Assembly (NCBI GenBank): GCA_903813345.2
Contig: CAIIXF020000768.1
Span: forward strand, 1 to 54,000
Direction: 5' to 3'
Origin: Owenia fusiformis
Taxonomy: Eukaryota > Annelida > Polychaeta > Sabellida > Oweniidae
Length of the DNA stretch: 54,000 nt
Shown here one piece after another: positions 34,556 through 46,890 of the stretch; position 1 is the stretch's first letter, and the number at the start of each line of letters is the position of its first letter. The translations under genes and the position numbers were made by a program. The notes under the pieces are model-generated. The model saw nothing but the letters and a program-made list of their open reading frames with translations. It was not told the DNA's origin and did not search any database.

Positions 34556-35605
34556 ACCTAGGCTTACATCCAGACCCTGTGTACCACCATAGCAGCTTAG
34601 TCAGTGTAGCTAGCGTAGCCACTGAATGCATGCTCCTAGGCTTACATCCAGACCCTTTTAAGCCGCGTAGCTAGTGTAGCTAGCGTAGCCACCGCATGCA
34701 TGCTCCTTAGGTTACCTCTATACCCTCCGTCGTGGTATAGCCAATGTAGCTAGTGTAGCAACCGAATGCATGCATGCTCCCATGCTCCAGACCCTGTGTA
34801 GCAGCGTAGTCAGTGTAGCTAGCGTAACCACCGAATGCATGCTCCTAGGCTTACATCCAGACCCTGTGTATGCGCGTAGCGAGTGTAGCTAGCGTAGCCA
34901 TCGCATGCATGCTCCTTAGGTTACCTCTATACCCTCTGTAGTGGTGTAGCCAGTTTACATAGCGTAGCTACTGAATGCCTGCTCCTAGGCTTACATCCAG
35001 ACCCTGTGTAGCAGCGTAGTCAGTGTAGCTAGCGTAGCCACCGAATGCATGCTCCTGGGCTTTCATCAAGACCCTGTGTAGCAGCGTAGTCAGTGTAGCT
35101 AGCGTAGCCACCGAATGCATGCTTCTAAGCTTACTTCCAGACCCTTTTTGGCAGCATAGTCAGAGTAGCTACCGTAGCAACTGAATGCATGCTCCTAGGC
35201 TTACATCTAGACCCTGTGTAGCAGCGTGGTCTAGTTGCTAGAGTAGCCTCCGAACGCCTGCTCCTAGGCTTACCTCAAGAACCTCTGTAGCAGCGTAGCG
35301 AGTGTAGTTTAGCTAGCGTAGTCAGCGCATGCATGCTCCTTAGTTTACCTGTATACCCTCTGTAGTGGCGTAGCCAGTGTAGCTAGCGTAGCCACTGAAT
35401 GCATGCTCTAAAGTTACATCCAGACCCTGCGTAGTAGCGTAGTCAGAGTAGCTAGAGTAGCCTCCGAATGCCTGCTCCTTGGCTTACCTTAAGAACCTCT
35501 GTAACCGCGTAGCGAGTTTAGCTAGCGTAGCCACCGCCACCTTCATACCCTCTGTAGTGGCGTAGCCAGTGTAGCTTGCGTAGCCAATGAATGCATGCTC
35601 CTAAG

Positions 35606-35636
35606 CTTACTTCCAAACCCTTTGTTTGGAAGTAAG
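35606..35636. repeat. Perfect inverted repeat, copy 7
   Basis: Equivalent of 22860-22890 in unit 3, at +12,746 bp because of the 6 and 136 bp deletions upstream in that unit. Confidence 0.95.
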
Positions 35637-38416
35637 ACGGCGTAGACACTGTAGCTAGCGTAGCCACTGCATGCATGCTCCAAAGTTTACTTCTATACCC
35701 TCAGTAGTCGCGTAGCGAGTGTAGCTAGCGTAGCCACCGCATGCATACTCATTAGGTTACCTCTATACATTCGGTAGTGGAGTAGCCAGTGTAGCTAGCG
35801 TAGCCACCACATGCTGCCTCCAAAGGTTCTATACCCTCTGTAGTCGCGTAGCCAGTTTAGCTAGCTAGCCACTGAATGCATGCTCCTAGGCTTACATCCA
35901 GACAATGTGTAGCTGCGTAGTCAGTGAAGTTAGCGTGGCCACTGAATGCATGCTTATAAGCTTACATCCAGACCCTGTTTAGCTGCGTAGCTAGTGTAGC
36001 TAGCGTAGCCACCGCATGCATGCTCCTTAGGTTACCTCTATACCCAAGTAGTTGCTTAGCCACTAAATGCATGCTCCTAGGCTTACCTCCAGAACCTATG
36101 TAGCCGCGTAGGGAGTATAGCTAGCGTAGACACCGCATGCATGCTCCTTAGTTTATCCGTATACCCCCCGTAGTGGCGTAGCCAGTATAGCTAGCGTAGC
36201 CACTTAATGCATGCTCCTAGGCTTACATCCAGACCCTGTGTAGCAGCGTAGTCAGAGTAGCTACCGTAGCAACTGAATGCATGCTCCTAGGCTTACATCC
36301 AGACAATGTGTAGCTGCGTAGTCAGTGAAGCTAGCGTGGCCACTGAATGCATGCTTATAAGCTTACATCCAGACCCTGTTTAGCAGCGTAGTCAGTGTAG
36401 CTAGCGTAGCCACCGCATGCATGCTCCTTAGGTTACCTCTATACCCTCCGTAGTGGTATAGCCAATGTAGCTAGCGTAGCCACTGAATGCATGCTCCTAG
36501 GCTTACATCCAGACCCTGTGTAGTAGCGTAGTCAGAGCATACTCATTAGGTTACCATCCTAGGCTTACATCTAGACCCTGTGTAGCAGCGTAGTCTAGTA
36601 GCTAGTGTAGCCTCCGAACGCCTGCTCCTAGGTTTACCTCAAGAACCTCTGTAGCCGCGTAGCGAGTGTACCTAGCGTAGCCACCTCATGCATGCTCCTT
36701 AGGTTACCTCTTTACCCTCTGTACCCGCGTAGCCAGTGAAGCTAGCGTAGCCACTGAATGAATGCTCATAAGCTTACATCCAGACCCTGTGTGGCATCGT
36801 AGTCAATGTAGCTAGAGTAGCCACCGAATGCATGCACCTAGGCTTACATCTAGACCCTGTGTAGCAGCGAAATCTAGTAGCTAGAGTAGCCTCCAAACGA
36901 CCTCAAGAACCTCTGTAACCGCGTAGCGAGTGTAGCTAGCGTAGTCACAGCATGCATGCTCTTAGTTTACCTGTATACCCTCTGTAGTGGCGTAGCCAGT
37001 GTAGCTAGCGTAGCTAGTGAATGAATGCTCCTAGGCTTACATCCAGACCCTGTGTAGCAGCGTAGTCAGAGTAGCTACCATAGCAACTGAATTCATGCTC
37101 CTAGGCTTACATCTAGACCCTGTGTAGCAGCGTAATCTAGTAGCTAGAGTAGCCTCCGAACGCCTGCTCCTAGGCTTACCTCAAGAACCTCTGTAGCCGC
37201 GTAGCCAGTGTAGCTAGCGTAGTAACCGCATGCATGCTCCTTAGTTTACCTGTATACCCTCTGTAGTGGCGTAGCCAGTGTAGCTAGCGTAGCCACTGAA
37301 TGCATGCTCCTAACTTAAATCCAGACCCTGTGTATGCCTGCTCCTAGGCTTACCTTAAGAACCTCTGTAACCGCGTAGCGAGTGTAGCTTGCGAAGCCAA
37401 TGAATGCATGCTCCTAAGTTTACTTCCAGACCCTTTGAAGCGGCGTAGACAGTGTAGCTAGCGTAGCCACTGCATGCATCCTCCAAAGGTTACTTTTATA
37501 CCCTCAGTAGTCGCGTAGCGAGTGTAGCTAGCGTAGCCACCGCATGCATACTCATTATGTTACCTCTATACACTCTGTAGTTGCGTAGCCAGTTTAGCTA
37601 GCGTAGCCACCACATGCTGCCTCCAAAGGTTCTATACCCTCTGTAATCGCGTAGTGAGTGTAGCTAGCGTAGGCACAACATGCATTCACCTAAGGTTAGT
37701 CGCGTGGCCATTGTAGCTAGCGTAGCCACTGAATGCATGCTCCTAGGCTTACCTCAAGAACCTCTGTAGCCGCATTGCTAGTGTAAATAGCGTAGCCACC
37801 GCATGCATGCTCCTTAGGTTACCTCTATACCCTTTGTAGTGGCGTAGCCACTAAAATGCATGCTCTTAGGCTTACATCAAGACCCTCTGCATATCCAGTG
37901 TATACTTGCATGTAGTCGCCACTGCATGCCTGCTCCTAGGCTTACCTCCAGTACCTATGTAGCAGCGTTGTCAGTGTAGCTAGCGTAGCCACTGAATGCA
38001 TGTTCCTAGGCTTACATCCAGACCCCGTGTATGCGCGTAGCGAATGTAGCTAGCGTAACCACCGCATGCATGCTCCTAAGGTTACCCGCTGAGCCAGTGA
38101 AGCTAGCGTAGCCACTAAATGCATGCTCGTAAGCTTACATCCAGACCCTGTGTAACATCGTAATCAGTGTAGTTAGAGTAGCCACCGAATGCATTCTCCT
38201 AAGGTTACCTCTATACCCTCTGTAGTGGTATTGTCAATGTAGCTAGCGTAGCCACTGAATGTATGCTCCTAGGCGTACATCCAGACCCTGTGTAGCACAG
38301 ATCCTGTGTAGCAGCTTAGTCATTGTAGCTAGAGTAGCCACCGAATGCCTGCTCCTAGGCTTACCTATAGAACCCCTGTAGCCGCTAAGCGAGTGGAGCT
38401 AGCGTAGCCACCGCAT

Positions 38417-39477
38417 GCATACTCATTAGGTTACCTCTATACATTCTGTAGTGGCGTAGCCAGTGTAGCTAGCGTAGCCACCACATGCTGCCTCCAAAGG
38501 TTCTATACCCTCTGTAGTCGCGTAGCCAGTTTAGCTAGCGTAGCCACTGAATGCATGCTCCTATGCTTACATCCAGACCCTGTGTAGCCGCGTAGCCAGT
38601 GAAGCTAGCCTAGCCAATGAATGCATGCTCATAAGATTACATCCAGACACTGTGTAGCATCGTAGTCAGTGTAGCTAGAGTAGTCACCGAATGCCTGCTC
38701 CTAGACTTACCTACAGAACCTCTGTAGCCGCTTAGCGAGTGAACCTAGCGTAGCCACCGCATGCATGCACCTTATGTTACCTCTATACCCAAGTAGTTGC
38801 TTAGCCACTAAATGCATGCTCTTAGGCTTACATCAAGACCCTCTGCATATCCAGTGTATACTTGCATGTTGTCGCCACTGCATGCCTGGTCCTAGGCTTA
38901 CCTCCAGAACCTATATGTAGCAGCGTTGTCATTGTAGCTAGCGTAGCCACTGAATGCATGCTCCTAGGCTTACATCCAGACCCTGTGTAGCAGCGTAGTC
39001 AGAGTAGCTACCGTAGCAACTGAATGCCTGCTCCTAGGCTTACATCCAGACCCTGTGTAGCAGCGTAGTCGGTGTAGCTAGCGTAGCCACCGAATGCATG
39101 CTCCTGGGCTTTCATCAAGACCCTGTGTAGCAGCGTAGTCAGTGTAGGTAGCGTAGCCACCGAATGCATGCTTCTAAGCTTACTTCCAGACCCTTTGTAG
39201 CGGCGTAGACAGTGAAGCAAGACCCTCTGTAGCCAAGTAGCGAGTGCAGCTAGCGTAGACACCGCATGTATGCTCTTAGTTTACCTGTATACCCTCTGTA
39301 GTGGCGTAGCCAGTGTAGCTAGCGTAGCTACTGAATGCATGCCCCTAGGCTTACATCTAGACCCTGTGTAGCAGCGTAGTCAGAGTAGCTACAGCTAGCG
39401 TAGACACCGCATGTATGCTCTTAGTTTACCTGTATACCCTCTGTAGTGGCGTAGCCAGTGTAGCTAGCGTAGCTACC
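38417..39477. repeat. Mosaic insertion block at the unit 3 phase switch
   Basis: At about 38417 the sequence leaves the equivalent of 25691 and follows 28969-29745 at an offset of 9,448 bp, up to about 39193. It then resembles the segment around 27470-27540 (AGTGAAGCAAGACCCTCTG), then 28310 onward, with a local ~147 bp duplication of TAGACACCGCATGTATG. At about 39477 it rejoins the array at the equivalent of 25250. All joins lie in shared monomer sequence, so exact breakpoints cannot be placed to the base. Confidence 0.8.
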
Positions 39478-42400
39478 GAATGCATGTTCCTAGGCTTACA
39501 TCCAGACCCCGTGTATGCGCGTAGCGAATGTAGCTAGCGTAACCACCGCATGCATGCTCCTAAGGTTACCTTTATACCCTCTGTACCCGCTGAGCCAGTG
39601 AAGCTAGCGTAGCCACTAAATGCATGCTCGTAAGCTTACATCCAGACCCTGTGTAACATCGTACTCAGTGTAGTTAGAGTAGCCACCGAATGCATTCTCC
39701 TAAGGTTACCTCTATACCCTCTGTAGTGGTATAGTCAATGATGCTAGCGTAGCCACTGAATGTATGCTCCTAGGCGTACATCCAGACCCTGTGTAGCACA
39801 GATCCTGTGTAGCAGCGTAGTCATTGTAGCTAGAGTAGCCACCGAATGCCTGCTCCTAGGCTTACCTATAGAACCCCTGTACCCGCTAAGCGAGTGGAGC
39901 TAGCGTAGCCACCGCATGCATGCTCCTAAGGTTACCTCTGTACCCTCTATAGCTGCATAGCAAGTGTAGCTAGCGTAGCCACTGAATGCATGTACCTAGG
40001 CTTACATCCAGACCCTGTGTACCACCATAGCAGCGTAAGTCAGTGTAGCTAGCGTAGCCACTGAATGCATGCTCCTAGGCTTACATCCAGACCCTTTTAA
40101 GCCGCGTAGCTAGTGTAGCTAGCGTAGCCACCGCATGCATGCTCCTTAGGTTACCTCAATACCCTCTGTAGTGGTATAGACAATGTAGCTAGCGTAGCCA
40201 CTGAATGCATGCTCATAAGCTTACATCCAGACCCTGTGTAGCATCGTAGTCAGTGTAGCTAGAGAAGCCATCGAATGCCTGCTCCTAGGATTACCTACAG
40301 AACCTCTGTAGCCGCTAAGCGAGTGAAGCTAGCGTAGCCACCGCATGCATGCTCCTAGACTTACCTCCAGAACCTATGTAGCTGCGTAGCGAGTGTAGCT
40401 AGCGTAGCCACCGCATGAATTCTCCTAAGGTTACCTCTATACCCTCTATAGCTGCATAGCAAGTGTAGCTAGCGTAGCCACTGAATGCATGAACCTAGGC
40501 TTACATCCAGACCCTGTGTACCACCATAGCAGCGTAGTCAGTGTAGGTAGCGTAGCCACTGAATACATGCTCCTAGGCTTACCTCAAGAACCTCTGTAGC
40601 CGCATTGCTAGTGTAAATAGCGTAGCCACCGCATGCATGCTCCTTAGGTTACCTCAATACCCTCTGTAGTGGTATAGCCAATGTAGCTAGCGTAGCCACT
40701 GAATGCATGCTCATAAGCTTACATCCAGACCCTGTGTAGCATCGTAGTCAGTGTAGCTAGAGAAGCCATCGAATACCTGCTCCTAGGATTACCTACAGAA
40801 CCTCTGTAGCCGCTAATCGAGTGAAGCTAGCGTAGCCACCGCATTCATGCTCCTTAGGTTACCTCTATACCCAAGTAGTTGCTGAGCCACTTAATGCATG
40901 CTCCTAGGCTTACCTCCAGAACCTATGTAGCCTCGTAGCGGGTATAGCTAGCGTAGACAGTGCATGCATGCTCCTTAGTTTAACCGTATACCCCCCGTAG
41001 TGGCGTAGCCAGTAAAGCTAGCGTAGCCACTTAATGCATGCTCCTAGGCTTACATCCAGACCCTGTTTAGCAGCGTAGTTAGTGTAGCTAGCGTAGCCAC
41101 TGAATGCATGCTCCTAGGCTTACATCCAGACCCTGTGTAGCAGCGTAGTCAGTGTAGCTAGCCATTGAATGCATGCTCCTAGGCTTACATCCAGACCCTG
41201 ATTAGCTGCGTAGCTAGTGTAGCTAGCGTAGCCACCGCATGCATGGTCCTTAGGTTACCTCTATACCCTCCGTCGTGGTATATCCAATGTAGCTAGTGTA
41301 GCCACTGAATGCATGCTCCTAGGATTACATCCAGACCCTGTGTAGCAGCGTAGTCAGTTTAGCTAGCGTAACCACCGAATTCATGCTCCTAGGCTTACAT
41401 CCAGACCCTGTGTATGCACGTAGCGAGTGTAGCTAGCGTAGCCATCGCATGCATGCTCCTTAGGTTACCTCTATACCCTCTGTAGTGGTGTAGCCAGTGT
41501 ACCTAGCGTAGCTACTGAATGCATGCTCCTAGGCTTACATCCAGACCCTGTGTAGCAGCGTAGTCAGTGTAGCTAGCGTCGCCACCGAATGCATGCTCCT
41601 GGGCTTACATCAAGACCCTGTGTAGCAGCGTAGTCAGTGTAGCTAGCGTAGCCACCAAATGCATGCTTCTAAGCTTACTTCCAGACCCTTTGTAGCGGCG
41701 TAGACAGTGAAGCAAGACCCTCTGTAGCCAAGTAGCGAGTGCAGCTAGCGTAGACACCGCATGTATGCTCTTAGTTTACCTGTATACCCTCTGTAATGGC
41801 GTAGCCAGTGTAGCTAGCGTAGCTACTGAATGCATGCCCCTTGGCTTACATCCAGAGCCTGTGTAAGCAGACTAGTCAGAGTACCTACCGTAGCAACTGA
41901 CACAGCTAGCGTAGACACCGCATGCATGCTCTTAGTTTACCTGTATACCCTCTGTAATGGCGTAGCCAGTGCAGCTAGCGTAGCTACTGAATGCATGCTC
42001 ATAGGCTTACATCTAGACCCTGTGTAGCAGCGTAGTCTAGTAGCTAGAGTAGCCTCCGAACGCCTGCTCCTAGGCTTACCTCAAGAACCTCTGTAGCCGC
42101 GTAGCCAGTTTAGCTAGCGTCGCCACCGCATGCATACTCATTAGGTTACCTCTATACATTCTGTAGTGGCGTAGCCAGTGTAGCTAGAGTAGCCACCATA
42201 TGCTGCCTCCAAAGGTTCTATACCCTCTGTAGTGGTGTAGCCAGTGTACCTAGCGTAGCTACTGAATGCCTGCTCCTAGGCTTACATCCAGACCCTGTGT
42301 AGCAGCGTAGTCGGTGTAGCTAGCGTCGCCACCGAATGCATGCTCCTGGGCTTTCATCAAGACCCTGTGTAGCAGCGTAGTCAGTGTAGCTAATGTAGCC

Positions 42401-44241
42401 ACCGAATGCATGCTTCTAAGCTTACTTCCAGACCCTTTGTAGCGGCGTAGACAGTGTAGCAAGACCCTCTGTAGCCAAGTAGCGAGTGCAGCTAGCGTAG
42501 ACACCGCATGCATGCTCTTAGTTTACCTGTATACCCTCTGTAGTGGCGTAGCCAGTGTAGCTAGCGTAGCTACTGAATGCATGCCCCTAGGCTTACATCT
42601 AGACCCTGTGTAGCAGCGTAGTCAGAGTAGCTACCGTAGCAACTGAATGCATGCTCCTAGGCTTACATCTAGACCCTGTGTAGCAGCGTAGTCAGAGTAG
42701 CTACCGTAGCAACTGAATGCATGCTCCTAGGCTTACATCTAGACCCTGTGTAGCAGCGTGGTCTAGTAGCTAGAGTAGCCTCCGAACGCCTGCTCCTAGG
42801 CTTACCTTAAGAACCTCTGTAGCCGCGTAGCGAGTGTAGTTTAGCTAGCGTAGTCAGCGCAAGTATGCTCCTTAGTTTACCTGTATACCCTCTGTAGTGG
42901 CGTAGCCAGTGTAGCTAGCGTAGCCTCCGAATGCCTGCTCCTAGGCTTACCTTAAGAACCTCTGTAACCGCGTAGCGAGTGTAGCTAGCGTAGCCACCGC
43001 CACCTTTATACCCTCTGTAGTGGCGTAGCCAGTGTAGCTTGCGTAGCCAATGAATGCATGCTCCTAAGCTTACTTCCAGACCCTTTGTAGCGGCGTAGAC
43101 AGTGTAGCTAGCGTAGCCACTGCATGCATGCTCCAAAGGTTACTTCTATACCCTCAGTAGTCGTGTAGCGAGTGTAGCTAGCGTAGCCACCGCATGCATA
43201 CTCATTAGGTTACCTCTATACATTCTGTAGTGGCGTAGCCAGTGTAGCTAGCGTAGCCACCACATGCTGCCTCCAAAGGTTCTATACCCTCTGTAGTCGC
43301 GTAGCCAGTTTAGCTAGCGTAGCCACAGAATGCATGCTCCTATGCTTACATCCAGACCCTGTGTAGCCGCGTAGCCAGTGAAGCTAGCCTAGCCACTGAA
43401 TGCATGCTCATAAGATTACATCCAGACACTGTGTAGCATCGTAGTCAGTGTAGCTAGAGTAGCCACCGAAATCCTGCTCCTAGACTTACCTACAGAACCT
43501 CTGTAGCCGCTTAGCGAGTGAACCTAGCGTAGCCACCGCATGCATGCACATTATGTTACCTCTATACCCAAGTAGTTGCTTAGCCACTAAATGCATGCTC
43601 TTAGGCTTACATCAAGACCCTCTGCATATCCAGTGTATACTTGCATGTTGTCGCCACTGCATGCCTGGTCCTAGGCTTACCTCCAGAACCTATATGTAGC
43701 AGCGTTGTCATTGTAGCTAGCGTAGCCACTGAATGCATGCTCCTAGGCTTACATCCAGACCCTGTGTAGCAGCGTAGTCAGAGTAGCTACCGTAGCAACT
43801 GAATGCCTGCTCCTAGGCTTACATCCAGACCCTGTGTAGCAGCGTAGTCGGTGTAGCTAGCGTAGCCACCGAATGCATGCTCCTGGGCTTTCATCAAGAC
43901 CCTGTGTAGCAGCGTAGTCAGTGTAGGTAGCGTAGCCACCGAATGCATGCTTCTAAGCTTACTTCCAGACCCTTTGTGGCAGCGTAGTCAGAGTAGCTAC
44001 CGTAGCAACTGAATGCATGCTCCTAGGCTTACATCTAGACCCTGTGTAGCAGCGAGGTCTAGTTGCTAGAGTAGCCTCCGAACGCCTGCTCCTAGGCTTA
44101 CCTCAAGAACCTCTGTAGCAGCGTAGCGAGTGTAGTTTAGCTAGCGTAGTCAGCGCATGCATGCTCCTTAGTTTACCTGTATACCCTCTGTAGTGGCGTA
44201 GCCAGTGTAGCTTGCGTAGCCAATGAATGCATGCTCCTAAG

Positions 44242-44272
44242 CTTACTTCCAAACCCTTTGTTTGGAAGTAAG
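44242..44272. repeat. Perfect inverted repeat, copy 8
   Basis: Equivalent of 30015-30045 at +14,227 bp; both arms unchanged. Confidence 0.95.
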
Positions 44273-46734
44273 ACGGCGTAGACACTGTAGCTAGCGTAGC
44301 CACTGCATGCATGCTCCAAAGGTTACTTCCATACCCTCAGTAGTCGCGTAGCGACAGTAGCTAGCGTAGCCACTGCATGCATACTCATTAGGTTACCTCT
44401 ATACATTCTGTAGTGGCGTAGCCAGTGTAGCTAGCGTAGCCACCACATGCTGCCTCCAAAGGTTCTATACCCTCTGTAGTCGCGTAGCCAGTTTAGCTAG
44501 CTAGCAACAGATGCATGCTCCTAGGCTTACATCCAGACCCTGTTTAGCTGCGTAGCTAGTGTAGCTAGCGTAGCTAGCGTAGCCACCGCATGCATGCTCC
44601 TTAGGTTACCTCTATACCCAAGTAGTTGCTTAGCCACTAAATGCATGCTCCTAGGCTTACCTCCAGAACCTATGTAGCCGCGTAGGGAGTATAGCTAGCG
44701 TAGACACCGCATGCATGCTCCTTAGTTTATCCGTATACCTCCGTTTTAAGGCTAAAATGCATGCTCTTAGGCTTACATCAAGACCCTCTGCAAATCGAAT
44801 GCCTGCTCCTAGGCTTACCTACAGAACCTCTGTAGCCGCTAAGCGTGTGAAGCTAGCGTAGCCACCGCACTCATGCTCCTTAGGTTACCTCTATACCCAA
44901 GTAGTTGCTGAGCCACTTAATGCATGCTCCTAGGCTTACAACCAGACCCTGTGTAGCAGCGTAGTCAGTGTAGCTAGCCACTGAACTTCTGTAGCCGCGT
45001 AGCCAGTTTAGCTAGCGTCGCCAACGCATGCATACTCATTAGGTTACCTCTATACATTCTGTAGTGGCGTAGCCAGTGTAGCTAGCGTAGCTAGTGAATG
45101 AATGCTCCTAGGCTTACATCCAGACCCTGTGTAGCAGCCTAGTCAGAGTAGCTACCATAGCAACTGAATTCATGCTCCTAGGCTTACATCTAGACCCTGT
45201 GTAGCAGCGTAATCTAGTAGCTAGAGTAGCCTCAGAACGCCTGCTCCTAGGCTTACCTCAAGAACCTCTGTAGCCGCGTAGCCAGTGTAGCTAGCGTAGT
45301 AACCGCATGCATGCTCCTTAGTTACCTGTATACCCTCTGTAGTGGCGTAGCCAGTGTAGCTAGCGTAGCCACTGAATGCATGCTCCTAACTTACATCCAG
45401 ACCCTTTGTATGCCTGCTCCTAGGCTTACCTTAAGAACCTCTGTAACCGCGTAGCGAGTGTAGCTAGCGAAGCCAATGAATGCATGCTCCTAAGTTTACT
45501 TCCAGACCCTTTGAAGCGGCGTAGACAGTGTAGCTAGCGTAGCCACTGCATGCATCCTCCAAAGGTTACTTTTATACCCTCAGTAGTCGCGTAGCGAGTG
45601 TAGCTAGCGTAGCCACCGCATGCATACTCATTATGTTACCTCTATACACTCTGTAGTTGCGTAGCCAGTTTAGCTAGCGTAGCCACCACATGCTGCCTCG
45701 AAAGGTTCTATACCCTCCGTAATCGCGTAGTGAGTGTAGCTAGCGTAGGCACAGCATGCATTCACCTAAGGTTACTTCTATACCCTCTGTAGTCGTGTGG
45801 CCATTGTAGCTAGCGTAGCCACTGAATGCATGCTCCTAGGCTTACCTCAAGAACCTCTGTAGCCGCGTTGCTAGTGTAAATAGCGTAGCCACCGCATGCA
45901 TGCTCTTAGGTTACCTCTATACCCTTTGTAGTGGCGTAGCCACTAAAATGCATGCTCTTAGGCTTACATCAAGACCCTCTGCAAATCCAGTGTATACTTG
46001 CATGTAGTCGCCACTGCATTCCTGCTCCTAGGCTTACCTCCAGTACCTATGTAGCAGCGTTGTCAGTGTAGCTAGCGTAGACACTGAATGCATGTTCCTA
46101 GGCTTACATCCAGACCCTGTGTATGCGCGTAGCGAATGTAGCTAGCGTAACCACCGCATGCATGCTCCTAAGGCTACCTTTATATCCTCTGTACCCGCTG
46201 AGCCAGTGAAGCTAGCGTAGCCACTGAATGCATGCTCGTAAGCTTACATCCAGACCCTGTGTAACATCGTAGTCAGTGTAGTTAGAGTAGCCACCGAATG
46301 CCTGCTCCTAGGCTTACCTACAGAACCTCTGTAGCCGCTTAGCGAGTGAAGCTAGCGTAGCCACCGCATGCATTCTCCTAAGGTTACCTCTATACCCTCT
46401 GTAGTGGTATAGTCAATGTAGCTAGCGTAGCCACTGAATGTATGCTCCTAGGCGTACATCCAGACCCTGTGTAGCACAGATCCTGTGTAGCAGCGTAGTC
46501 ATTGTAGCTAGAGTAGCCACCGAATGCCTGCTCCTAGGCTTACCTATAGAACCCCTGTAGCCGCTAAGCGAGTGAAGCTAGCGTAGCCACCGCATGCATG
46601 CTCCTAGACTTACCTCCAGAACCTATGTAGCTGCGTAGCGAGTGTAGCTAGCGTAGCCACCGCATGCATTCTCCTAAGGTTACCTCTATACCCTCTATAG
46701 CCGCATAGCAAGTGTAGCTAGCGTAGCCACTGAA

Positions 46735-46890
46735 TGCATGAACCTAGGCTTACATCCAGACCCTGTGTACCACCATAGCAGCGTAGTCAGTGTAGCTAGC
46801 GTAGCCACTGAATGCATGAACCTAGGCTTACATCCAGACCCTGTGTACCACCATAGCAGCGTAGTCAGTGTAGCTAGCGTAGCCACTGAA
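46735..46890. repeat. Tandem pair of 78 bp monomers (unit 4 copy)
   Basis: This is the equivalent of 32508-32663 at +14,227 bp; the pair is intact. Confidence 0.9.

Larger units (their letters stand above)
30949..45175. repeat. Higher-order repeat unit 3, extended form (14,227 bp)
   Basis: Landmarks here recur 14,227 bp downstream: 32508 to 46735, 35606 to 49833 and 38849 to 53076. Against unit 2 it has lost 6 bp near 34165, 136 bp near 34540, 3 bp near 36852 and 17 bp near 38083. It has gained the mosaic block at 38417-39477, after which it re-enters the unit at the equivalent of 25254, so about 420 bp is present twice (from 37997 and from 39481). The net result is 1,339 bp longer than the standard unit. 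No gene was seen. Confidence 0.88.

Noticed and set aside
38417-39477. Transposon or foreign insertion
   Set aside because: The block is made entirely of monomers found elsewhere in the same unit. I saw no terminal inverted repeats, long terminal repeats, poly-A tail, target-site duplication or transposase-like frame.
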